Below are positions 1-6,711 of a DNA stretch of 12,076 nucleotides, one piece after another; the stretch's first letter is position 1; every line of letters starts with the position of its first letter. The notes under the pieces are model-generated. The model searched no databases, had not been told where the DNA came from, and saw nothing but the letters and a program-made list of their open reading frames with translations. Source of the stretch: JARRQB01 sp965368585 (GTDB lineage Bacteria; Pseudomonadota; Gammaproteobacteria; Chromatiales; Chromatiaceae); assembly GCA_965368585.1 (NCBI GenBank), contig CBDUNM010000152.1:1-12076 (forward strand), read 5' to 3'. The translations under genes and the position numbers were made by a program.

Positions 1-60
1 GCCCCGAACAGGACTTGCGCCGCATCCCTGCTGATTCATTCGCGCCCGTCCCCGAGCGGC

Positions 61-79
61 TGGTGCAACATGCAGGCTA
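61..79. repeat. 19-bp direct repeat, copy 1
   Basis: TGGTGCAACATGCAGGCTA occurs here and again, identically and in the same orientation, at 2577-2595. The match stops abruptly on both sides: base 60 is C against A at 2576, and base 80 is A against G at 2596. Copy 1 lacks the left hairpin arm present at copy 2, so it looks like a half-site. It ends directly before the stop codon of the small membrane-protein gene. Confidence 0.85.
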
Positions 80-80
80 A

Positions 81-266
81 TCAGCTGGACCTCTTGAAGA
101 AGTAGTAGAGCCCCGCCAGCATCATCAGGAAACCGAAAATGATTGCAGCATCTTGTCCGGCTTGGTATTGCGGGTTCATGTTGACCGGGCGATCTGAGAC
201 GAGCCAGCTAAAAACCATTGAGCCACCCCAGACCGCTCCTATCGCACCAACAATCCTGTTCCTCAC
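81..266 (-). CDS. small two-helix membrane protein (hypothetical)
   Basis: This is a 61-residue reading frame with the architecture of a small inner-membrane protein. One hydrophobic segment covers about residues 4-23 (Gly-rich, containing AVWGGSMVFSWLV) and a second about residues 40-57 (IIFGFLMMLAGLYYFF). They are joined by a short polar loop, and the protein ends in a basic tail (KRSS). The start is GTG at 264-266; an AGAGGGA Shine-Dalgarno-like stretch lies about 8 nt upstream. I do not recognise a family and assign no function. Two well-formed helices in 61 residues, plus a usable ribosome site, argue for a real gene rather than a chance frame. Its downstream neighbour is the 19-bp repeat; upstream lies the decayed marC-like gene. 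Confidence 0.55.
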   Translation of the reverse strand: MRNRIVGAIGAVWGGSMVFSWLVSDRPVNMNPQYQAGQDAAIIFGFLMMLAGLYYFFKRSS

Positions 267-375
267 GATCTAGATCCCTCTTACAGAAATGAGTGCTGCT
301 ACAAAAATAGAGCGATTTGTGTTCTCCAAGTATTTCGGCAGTGGTCTCTCGCGCTTTAGATCGTGCCCGTCGCGT

Positions 376-959
376 TCATGCAACCAGGAAACCCCTGCCG
401 CCCAGCAGGATCATAGTGACGGAAATAAATTTCAGTAGCAGGCCAAAGACTTCTCCATCGCCTGTAAGCCGCGCTTGCCGAGATAGGCGCTGATCCGCCG
501 ACCGAGCAGCAGTATCACGGCATTCATGGTGGAGACGAGGACCAGGGCAAGCAGCAGCGGCCCAACGGCGACGAGTTCGTGCGTACCCAGGATCATCACA
601 GCGTTCATTGCATACGGTCCAGCGCATGCCGGCACCACGATGAGCGCCAGTACAGGGTCGTCGCCGTAGCTGTCGTTAAAGAGATCGGCCGCCGTACCAA
701 AGATCATCTTCGCAGAGAGCAGGAGCAATACAACGACGCCGGCCACCGACAGGGAAACATGCTCGATATTCAAATAGCCGAGAACCTGCTCGCCGCCGAC
801 TGCTACCGGCGTCAGCACCAGTAGCGCGATCAGCATTTCTCGAAGAATCGTGCGCCGTTAGTCGGCGGCTGACAGGTTGCGCAGCACCGCTACAACGAAT
901 AGCAGGTTGCCGAATGGATCAATCACCAGGAAAAGCAGGAGTACGCTTTCTAGTATGAC
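376..959 (-). pseudogene. MarC-family integral membrane protein, disrupted by a stop and a frameshift
   Basis: MarC-family proteins (UPF0056/PF01914) are multi-helix inner-membrane proteins of about 200 residues with no settled transport substrate. Read on the minus strand, the frame opens near 959 with a helix of the form LLLFLVIDPFGNL, the usual MarC N-terminal signature. It meets an in-frame TAA at 858-860 and resumes in the same frame (EMLIALLVL, then GGEQVLGYLNIEHVSLSVAG, then a DDPVLALIVVPACAGP loop). After ...QAMEK the frame runs into a stop at 432-434, but a one-base shift near 445-450 restores FGLLLKFISV and a plausible C-terminus ending at the TGA at 376-378. Rebuilt, the protein would be about 196 residues, so nothing large is missing. 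No convincing native start codon is visible, because the frame stays open upstream into unrelated sequence. Two independent lesions make function unlikely, barring sequencing error. Confidence 0.8.
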
Positions 960-1226
960 GTTAAACCCTTTGCAGAAAGTTGCGGGTGCAGTATCTTGCG
1001 ATACCAAAGGCGATGGCACAGTAGGATCTGCGCCGATAACGGACGGGTAACCACTACCACAGACGGCACCGCCATCGGGCGTATGGCTTACTGGGTCGCC
1101 CGATCATTGCTGCGTCCGTCTTTCTTCACGACCACTCATTCGGCGACATTAATACCGGTCATTCGTCCGGCAACTTCACCCGACGGGCTCGGTCAACACG
1201 ATTTCGTATGTTCACAGCTATAGTTA
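960..1226. other. unassigned sequence between the marC relic and the IS
   Basis: No gene is recognised here. On the minus strand the marC-like frame remains open upstream from 959 to about 1101, where a TGA interrupts it. The predicted peptide (containing DGGAVCGSGYPSVIGADP) is not MarC-like. It has no membrane character and no start with a ribosome site. A 75-codon plus-strand frame over part of the same bases has no recognisable domain. The change from MarC-like to unrelated coding at about 960 suggests a junction where the original 5' end was replaced. Confidence 0.4.
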
Positions 1227-1237
1227 GTGTCCGTCCA
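1227..1237 (+). repeat. IS left terminal inverted repeat
   Basis: GTGTCCGTCCA matches the reverse complement of 2553-2563 exactly over 11 bp. It lies about 130 bp upstream of the original transposase start. Confidence 0.8.
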
Positions 1238-1366
1238 TGAACGCTAAACGCTTAATTATTTTTGAAAAAACGCGATGTATTTCAGTGAAAAGCCCTGGTA
1301 GATTGGCTCGTCTTTTGAGACAAGCGATTGAAACAGAAGAATAAACCAAAACACCAGGAGCTGACC

Positions 1367-2363
1367 ATGCGAGAAAAACGCACCGCCCAAACCAGAATAT
1401 TTGAACATTGCGCCGAACACGAGACCGGTCTGGAATTGAAGGCGATGTCCGATTAATTGGATCAAGATATCGATCTACTCGACTGGGTGGCGGCCGATGT
1501 CAAACAGCGTAATGTCGAAGAGACCGGGAGGAAGGGATTAACGGTTGAGTCGGTACTGCGTTGTGCCGTTTTGAAGCAAAATCGGCAATTGAGTTATGAC
1601 GATCTGGTGTTTTGTTTGATGGACTCGACCTCATGTCAAACGTCCGCGCGCTCGACCTTGGCGTGGTCGCCGAAGAAAGCGACGTTGCAAAGCTGCATCA
1701 GTGCGATCTCGGCTGCTGGCGGCCATGCCATTCGTTCTCCTGGCTTGTGAGCTGTAGCAGTTGCAGTTCAATCACTATGGGCCATTAATACTGAAAGTGA
1801 TTGATCAGACGGATCGTCGTGTGTTTCAGGGTGAGCAGGTGCCGGCAATGGAAAAGATCGTCAGTATCTTTGAGGAACATACCGACATCATTTTCAAAGG
1901 CCGTCGGGGTATTCAGTATGGACACAAGCTCAACCGGAGTACGGGGCGAAGTGGATTGATCCTGGATGTAGTCATTGAGGAAGGTAATCCGGCTGATTCC
2001 GATTGTTTTATTCCGATGCTGGATCGTCACATTGATCAGTATGGGAAAGCGCCCCGTCAGACCGCTGCCGACGGCGGCTATGCCAGTATTGCGAACTTAC
2101 ACGAGGCCAAGGCGCGCGCAGTTGAAGATGTGGTCTTTCACAAGAAGTGCGGCCGCAAAGTCGAAAAGATGGCCAAGAACCCGTGGGTGTATCGAAAGCT
2201 GCGCAGTTTCAGAGCGGGTATAGAGGCGGGCATTTCCAAGATGAAGCGTGCTTGTGGATTAGGATGTTGTACTTGGAAAGGGCTAGTGCACTGCAGGGCC
2301 TATGTCTGGTCATCGGTGGTCGCCCACAATCTGGCGTTGTTTGGGCGGTTGATATCGACATAG
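1367..2363 (+). pseudogene. DDE transposase relic (nonsense codon plus internal deletion)
   Basis: The original start is ATG 1367-1369, with AGGAG at 1356-1360 as ribosome site. It reads MREKRTAQTRIFEHCAEHE and then ...ELKAMSD before an in-frame TAA at 1454-1456, where I recall Trp in relatives. The same frame continues through a DUF772-like N-terminal domain (GRKGLTVESVLRCAVLKQNR, then LSYDDLVF) until about 1720, then drifts to a stop at 1748-1750. Coding resumes in another frame at 1761 with ...FNHYGPLILKVIDQTDRRV and runs about 200 residues to TAG 2361-2363. This second part holds the second catalytic Asp (ADGGYA, residue 104 of the part) and the catalytic Glu (GIEAGIS, residue 154). Roughly 110-130 residues between the halves are missing, including the segment that carries the first catalytic Asp in relatives. 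It is therefore inactive. Confidence 0.85.
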
Positions 2364-2382
2364 TTCTTGATGCTGCAATCGT

Positions 2383-2394
2383 CGCTTTAAAGCG
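2383..2394. repeat. 12-bp perfect palindrome in IS tail
   Basis: CGCTTTAAAGCG is a perfect palindrome about 20 bp after the transposase stop. It lies in the non-coding right part of the element. Its role is unknown and it may be chance. Confidence 0.35.
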
Positions 2395-2552
2395 GATCAC
2401 CTCAAGACGCCATGCTCGAATCGATAGAGGAAATAAACGATTATTCGGTATGCAGTGCATAGTAGTTTGTTTACTTCGACTTGATTCAGGCTGTGCTTGA
2501 GAAAATTCCCTGCGCAACAAATTTTCGGCTGGTGGAAAAAATACGCTGTTTC

Positions 2553-2563
2553 TGGACGGACAC
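2553..2563 (-). repeat. IS right terminal inverted repeat
   Basis: TGGACGGACAC is the exact reverse complement of the left end at 1227-1237. Only three bases (CAT, 2564-2566) separate it from the hairpin that begins at 2567. Confidence 0.8.
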
Positions 2564-2566
2564 CAT

Positions 2567-2596
2567 CTAGACTGCATGGTGCAACATGCAGGCTAG
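2567..2596. repeat. hairpin element containing copy 2 of the 19-bp repeat
   Basis: The outer arms CTAG (2567-2570) and CTAG (2593-2596) pair. An A/G mismatch follows, then CTGCATG (2572-2578) pairs with CATGCAG (2585-2591) around a GTGCAA loop. Bases 2577-2595 are the second copy of the 19-bp direct repeat. The structure lacks a following T-run, so it does not look like an intrinsic terminator. The other copy at 61-79 keeps only the loop and right arm. Confidence 0.7.
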
Positions 2597-2814
2597 CTCC
2601 GTCGGCCGTTCGTGCTGTGTGAAAACTCGGAGTCGGAAATTCGGCCACAGTTAGTATTGGTGGTGTCTTCGATAACGCTATCGGACCAATCGGACGTGCC
2701 GGGCAGCCGTTTGTCGATGTCGAGCGTCTGCGCTGAGACCGGACGCGACGCGCCTACTGATCGAACCCAGCCTCGTCCCTGCGCGAAAAGCGAGCGGTTC
2801 TTGCACTATCGCGT

Positions 2815-3651
2815 TCAATGTTCACGCCTCACATAGGCTAATAATATATTCTTATCCGCAACCAAACTCACATTCTCCACAACCTCGCCTAGACTCCATT
2901 CCCTCTTTTCGGCAGCGGTGTACATGGCGGTTTCCTTTTTATTGAAAACCTTCCAGACTTTCTTGCCCTCGTATGACATCTGTTTGTAGTAACTGAGAGG
3001 CTTCTGTCCATCGCACACGGTTACCTGTGCGCATATCTTCCGGTATTTTTCCGCGGAAAACTGGCTGACGAAATGCGCTATGAGCATGCTCCCGATACCC
3101 TGTCCACGATATCCCTTGGCCACGTGATAGTGAAACTCCGGACACCCCGGCGCAGTTGGCATCTCTTCGGCGCCCCTGAACTTGGCATGCAGGAGAAACT
3201 GGACTGCCCTGGGGCCGAGACTCAGCGTGTAAAGCAGCTTTGATCCCTCCAAAAAGCCCTGTATGGGCAGGTCGAATCTATACGATAACTTGCCGAACTC
3301 GTTCTCCGCGATCTGTTTCGCCGCTTTGTCCCGTCGTTCCATCCATGCAACCTTTCCGTTCTTGATTTTCTTCGGACTTCCCTCGGCGCCGGTCAGATAG
3401 CCGATGAGTTTGCCCGAGTTCAGTTCATCGACTACGTAGAAGTAATTCGGCTGGTGTTTAGCGAATGGCCCGGTAACAATCCTGCCGAAGCTCAGGGCCC
3501 CGGCTTCCGGTATCAGCGGAAAAGGCCTGCCGCCGGGCAGAGCGTTGCTCCAACAGAGTCTGCATACGGCTTTTTCGTCCCTGTCGTGATCGTATTGACG
3601 AAAGCCGTAGTTATTCTCTACTAGAAAATACTGAGTGTCCGCGCAGCCCAT
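2815..3651 (-). CDS. GNAT-family N-acetyltransferase
   Basis: This 278-residue protein should transfer an acyl group from acyl-CoA to an amine; the substrate is not predictable from sequence. The acetyl-CoA pyrophosphate-binding motif A is clear at about residues 178-198 (FHYHVAKGYRGQGIGSMLIA, with the RGQGIG loop). A motif-B-like LSYYKQMSYEGK follows near residues 218-229. The N-terminal half (residues 10-90) resembles the first GNAT strands (GFRQYDHDRDEKAVCRLC, then YFYVVDELNSGKLIGYLTG). An insert of about 90 residues separates these from motif A, making the protein longer than a typical 150-180-residue GNAT enzyme. The ATG start at 3649-3651 has no obvious ribosome site. The gene is divergent from the hydrolase at 3794. 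No signal peptide or membrane segment is seen, so it is probably cytoplasmic. Confidence 0.88.
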   Translation of the reverse strand: MGCADTQYFLVENNYGFRQYDHDRDEKAVCRLCWSNALPGGRPFPLIPEAGALSFGRIVTGPFAKHQPNYFYVVDELNSGKLIGYLTGAEGSPKKIKNGKVAWMERRDKAAKQIAENEFGKLSYRFDLPIQGFLEGSKLLYTLSLGPRAVQFLLHAKFRGAEEMPTAPGCPEFHYHVAKGYRGQGIGSMLIAHFVSQFSAEKYRKICAQVTVCDGQKPLSYYKQMSYEGKKVWKVFNKKETAMYTAAEKREWSLGEVVENVSLVADKNILLAYVRREH

Positions 3652-3793
3652 TGGATTATCGTGTTATTCAGCGACGCCTCATAGCAAGCACAAGCTGACG
3701 ACTATACCCCAATGGAAATGGGGAATACATGACTAACAATCGGTGCGCGAGTATAACGATCATTGGACAGGCCGCTTTGGTACGGGAACCGGC

Positions 3794-4702
3794 ATGATTT
3801 CTACGTTGGACATCAAGGCGTACGTGCTCCAGATATTTTTCAACTTCTGGGGCCATTTGGGGCGCCTTGTGCTCAACTACGGCGTTATGAAGGACCGGGA
3901 AGTCTTAAGGGACCTGCCGTACGGCCCGGATCCCCGGCAGCGATTGGATATCTTCCGTTCGAAGAACTCTGAGTCGTCGACACTGACCGTCCTGGTGTAC
4001 TTCCACGGGGGCGGATGGATCAGTGCCGACAAAAGAATCTACGATGGAATCTGCGCAACGCTCTCGAGGTACGGGTGCCTGACGGTTAACGTCAATTACC
4101 GCTTGGCGCCGGCCAAAAGATTTCCAAGCCAGTTGCGAGATGCCGCTCAGGCTGTCGCGTGGGTTCATGACAACGCCGCGCACTACGGCGGAGATCCTGC
4201 AAAGATCGTCCTCGCCGGTGATTCAGCCGGCGCGCAGCTTGCCTCGTGGTATGCAAGTGCCTTGCATAACGAATCGTTACTCGCAAGTACAGGCATTGAC
4301 CGCCGCCTGTCGACGAGGTGCCTCAAGGGGTTATTGCTGTTTTACGGCGTATACGATTTCGCGACGGTGCTGGATGCCCCGTTTCCCTTTATTCGGATCT
4401 ACGCGAAGAGTTTTCTCGGCGCGGAGCCGACGGAATATGCAGAAAACTCGGAACTGGCATCACCTATCAAGCACGTCACGGGCCGTCTGCCCTCGGTCTT
4501 CCTGTGCGCCGGGAAGCGAGACGGGCTATACCGCCAAACAGTCGACTACGCAGATGCTCTCACGAAATGTGGAGTCCGTTGCCGGACGCTGTTGCTGTCC
4601 AAGGCGCATCGCGCCGGCCACGGTTTTCTTTTCTTTAGCCGACGAAAGGCGGCAAGACTGGCGTTTGCAGCGGCCCGCGAGTTCCTGCAGGAGCTGGACT
4701 AA
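3794..4702 (+). CDS. alpha/beta hydrolase, HSL-type (family IV) esterase
   Basis: This is a predicted carboxylic-ester hydrolase of the hormone-sensitive-lipase/acetyl-esterase group. From the ATG start it has 302 residues. The oxyanion-hole motif HGGGW is at residues 71-75, the nucleophile elbow GDSAG places Ser at 144, the acidic residue is Asp243 (AGKRDG) and the catalytic His is 276 (GHGF). All triad residues are present at normal spacing, and YRLAPAKRFPSQ after the oxyanion hole is typical. An upstream in-frame GTG at 3743 would add 17 residues but has no ribosome site. I prefer ATG 3794, which has GGGA about 7 nt upstream. The N-terminus (AYVLQIFFNFWGHLGRLVL) is amphipathic or hydrophobic, perhaps a cap helix or membrane-associated helix. 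It lies divergent from the acetyltransferase and convergent with the kinase-like gene. The substrate is unknown. Confidence 0.9.
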   Translation: MISTLDIKAYVLQIFFNFWGHLGRLVLNYGVMKDREVLRDLPYGPDPRQRLDIFRSKNSESSTLTVLVYFHGGGWISADKRIYDGICATLSRYGCLTVNVNYRLAPAKRFPSQLRDAAQAVAWVHDNAAHYGGDPAKIVLAGDSAGAQLASWYASALHNESLLASTGIDRRLSTRCLKGLLLFYGVYDFATVLDAPFPFIRIYAKSFLGAEPTEYAENSELASPIKHVTGRLPSVFLCAGKRDGLYRQTVDYADALTKCGVRCRTLLLSKAHRAGHGFLFFSRRKAARLAFAAAREFLQELD

Positions 4703-4786
4703 CCTGCACGTTGCAAGGAATTGCGGGCAACGCTGCCCGGTATTGCCAGCGCGCTAAACCGACGCGGGGCGATTTTTCGTTTTCTC

Positions 4787-6313
4787 TCATTTATCCGACG
4801 TCGCACGGGTAGTCGCGGAATCGCTTTGCAAGGCCTCAAGGCAATCCTGCCAGAACCCGAGCCAGTAGGCGACGGCAGTGCCGGGCCAGGCACTCCAGAG
4901 CTCAATCAGGTCGGCGTTTGACACGTGTGTGCCGAAACCCCTGAAGCCGGGCCGGGCAAAGAAACGCGCGGACACTTCCTTGGAAAACTGATCCAGACCC
5001 GAGCAAAGCATCACCCGATCCATCGAGTAATCGGGACTGATATCTGCCAAGACGCCGGAGATCGTGAGTATTGCCTTTCGAAACAGGACCAGGTTGTCGG
5101 GAAATCCCATACCGGTGGTCATGGCTACTCGGTCAAGCAGGCGCTGTGACCAGTCAAATCCCGGAAAACACCCTTGACGGACCTCCGTTAAGGCCACGGA
5201 TACACATTCCCTTAGTTGGGATTCCGCCGCTTCGCTGCGTCCCAGGTGGGACACGGCGCGACATATCCGGGTCTCGTCGAGCGTTAGAGCGCCCAGGATT
5301 ATTTGCACAAAATCCGTACGTTGTGCTTTGTCCAGATAACCGACCAGGGTCCAGTCAAAGATCGCCAGTCGCCGATCCGAGGTATAGAACAGGTTTCCGG
5401 CGTGGGGGTCGGCGTGAAATCGGGCCAATTCAGCGGAATCCCAGAATGGCTTGGCAATCAACGCATTGACCAAAGTGTCCGCAAGTTCGCGTCGTGCGTT
5501 GTCGTCCAGGTTCGCGTCGGTGACCTTGACGCCATCCACCCGCTCCATGGCCGTCACCCGATTGGAGCAAAAGGGAAACAGACGCGGAATAACGACATCC
5601 GGATCGTTCGCATAATAATCCGCGGCTTCGACCAGATGTTTTTGCTCGAGTTCAAACTGCACCTCTTGTTGCAACAGCCGTCGAACGCTATCCAGGGTTT
5701 CCCGATAATCCAACACCGGCAGACCGAGGTGCGCGCACCGTTCTTCAAGAAAGCTGCCCAGTTCACCCCAGATATCGAGCTCGCCAAAGAGTCGTTCGTA
5801 CACGCCCGGCCGCAACACCTTGAACACCCCGGCACGAGCTTCGCGCGAACCGTCAGCATGCAAGGTGAACGGTAGTACCACAGCGACACTCGCCTCGGCC
5901 AGCGGTTGATCGGCGACCTCGATGCCGGCAATCGCATCGAGCTCGTCGAGGAGGTCCGTGGGGATGTCCTGCCTACGGGTCGTCGGCGCCTGCGATTCCA
6001 GGCGCTGGAGACAATGCCGGAGTTCCGGGGACAGTCGTCTGTCGCGGGAGACGACCTGGCCGAGTTTGTGCAGCGTCGGGCAAGTACGCAGCAGCGTAAG
6101 CACCCGATCGGCAAAGCTGCTGCCGACGGATAGAGTCAACTGTTCGGAGACAATCGTGGTGAGATGGCGCGCCGGCAGATGCTCCAGAAAAAAGCACAAA
6201 CCATCGAGCAGCAGCGGTCGATAAGCGGCATAGTTTTGCGGCAGAATCTGCTCGACATCGAGAGACTCCACCAACTCCCGCACACCGATGCTTACTAGTT
6301 GATTTTCGTACAT
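4787..6313 (-). CDS. ABC1/AarF/UbiB-family atypical kinase-like protein
   Basis: Members of this family are atypical protein-kinase-fold ATPases. In proteobacteria UbiB acts in ubiquinone synthesis; other paralogs have no known role. From ATG 6311-6313 the protein has 508 residues. Visible signatures are KLGQ (residues 83-86, the family KxGQ motif), VFKVLRPGV with the ATP-contacting Lys165, LLQQEVQFELEQ with Glu217 and Glu221, FHADPHAGNLFY with catalytic Asp302, and the metal-binding Asp320 in IFDWTLVG. The last replaces the common DFG with DWT. The Ala-rich loop usual in UbiB is not evident. I see no clear C-terminal transmembrane hairpin like that of UbiB, so this is more likely a paralog than UbiB itself. 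An upstream TTG at 6343 would add 10 residues, but AGGG lies correctly before the ATG. Confidence 0.85.
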   Translation of the reverse strand: MYENQLVSIGVRELVESLDVEQILPQNYAAYRPLLLDGLCFFLEHLPARHLTTIVSEQLTLSVGSSFADRVLTLLRTCPTLHKLGQVVSRDRRLSPELRHCLQRLESQAPTTRRQDIPTDLLDELDAIAGIEVADQPLAEASVAVVLPFTLHADGSREARAGVFKVLRPGVYERLFGELDIWGELGSFLEERCAHLGLPVLDYRETLDSVRRLLQQEVQFELEQKHLVEAADYYANDPDVVIPRLFPFCSNRVTAMERVDGVKVTDANLDDNARRELADTLVNALIAKPFWDSAELARFHADPHAGNLFYTSDRRLAIFDWTLVGYLDKAQRTDFVQIILGALTLDETRICRAVSHLGRSEAAESQLRECVSVALTEVRQGCFPGFDWSQRLLDRVAMTTGMGFPDNLVLFRKAILTISGVLADISPDYSMDRVMLCSGLDQFSKEVSARFFARPGFRGFGTHVSNADLIELWSAWPGTAVAYWLGFWQDCLEALQSDSATTRATSDK

Positions 6314-6318
6314 TTCTT

Positions 6319-6322
6319 CCCT
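6319..6322 (-). promoter_or_regulatory. ribosome binding site deciding the kinase start
   Basis: On the minus strand this reads AGGG, within AGGGAAGAA before ATG 6311-6313; the AGG core is 6 nt from the start codon. The alternative upstream TTG at 6343 has no comparable site, so the ATG is preferred. Confidence 0.6.
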
Positions 6323-6419
6323 AAGACCCCCGGCATAGTCCAACGCAGGTGTGATGGTCCATTGCTTACCATCGCTTCTCCGTCAGACGATACGGTAAAG
6401 ACAATGGAATCAGAACGCT

Positions 6420-6711
6420 ATGAATAAATCGACCCATGCGGAAGATTCGGTGGACCACCGCACCTCGGTCCACGCATTTCGAAGCATAGATTCTATGTCG
6501 CCATACAAGCGCGTGAAACGGAACCGCCTACTACGAAAACTCGTATGAGATCGCGACGCGCGAGTTCGAGCAGGCGCTTGCCGCACTGAGATCGTTACAT
6601 ACGGATCTGAGCGCGTTTGCTACGTATATGCAAAAGATTGAGCACCGCAGACGCCTGGTGAGGTGTCGGACTGGGGCTGGTAACCACGCTGACATCAATG
6701 CCATCGGTTAG
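6420..6711 (+). pseudogene. C-terminal remnant of a larger protein, perhaps a BNR/sortilin-like repeat protein
   Basis: No intact gene lies between the kinase and the peptidoglycan-binding gene. On the plus strand, a frame from about 6526 to the TAG at 6709-6711 reads YYENSYEIATREFEQALAAL and then RSLHTDLSAFATYMQKIEHR before a basic tail. This composition is typical of a folded helical C-terminus. A preceding frame (...HRFYVAIQARETEPPT, about 6485-6534) could be the same protein before a frameshift. From memory the pattern resembles the C-terminal tail of bacterial BNR/sortilin-type repeat proteins, but this is weak. A separate 42-codon ATG frame (6420-6548) over the same bases has no support. 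The remnant has no start or ribosome site, and its stop overlaps the stop of the opposite gene. Confidence 0.4.

Larger units (their letters stand above)
1227..2563 (+). mobile_element. degenerate insertion sequence, ISNCY-type by transposase resemblance
   Basis: The element is bounded by GTGTCCGTCCA at 1227-1237 and its reverse complement TGGACGGACAC at 2553-2563, an exact 11-bp terminal inverted repeat that continues imperfectly inward. Between them lies one degraded transposase gene on the plus strand. No convincing target-site duplication is seen: the flanks read ...TATAGTTA on the left and CATCTAGA... on the right. The transposase has a stop codon and an internal deletion, so the copy cannot move by itself. 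With both ends present, it could be moved by a related transposase encoded elsewhere. About 190 bp of non-coding sequence separates the transposase stop from the right end. The family name comes from remembered protein resemblance and is less certain than the element boundaries. Confidence 0.8.

Noticed and set aside
1221..2570. Target-site duplication around the IS
   Set aside because: The flanks TATAGTTA and CATCTAGA share no convincing direct repeat next to the terminal repeats.
2567..2596. The hairpin as an integron attC site
   Set aside because: It lacks the RYYYAAC and GTTRRRY core boxes, and no integrase or cassette array is visible.
2612..2836. 74-codon plus-strand frame between the IS and the acetyltransferase
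   Set aside because: The composition is generic, with no ribosome site or domain, and it runs into the 3' end of the acetyltransferase gene.
4724..4739. Possible terminator hairpin (CGGGCA/TGCCCG, 4-nt loop) between the convergent hydrolase and kinase genes
   Set aside because: The stem is only 6 bp and is not followed by a T-run on either strand, so it is too weak to call a terminator.
4140..4757. 205-codon plus-strand frame inside the esterase gene
   Set aside because: It overlaps the esterase, whose catalytic motifs are complete, and its own peptide is Arg- and Cys-rich without domains.
5554..6114. 186-codon minus-strand frame inside the kinase-like gene
   Set aside because: It is a shifted-frame shadow of the kinase, rich in Arg, Ser and Trp, with no motifs.
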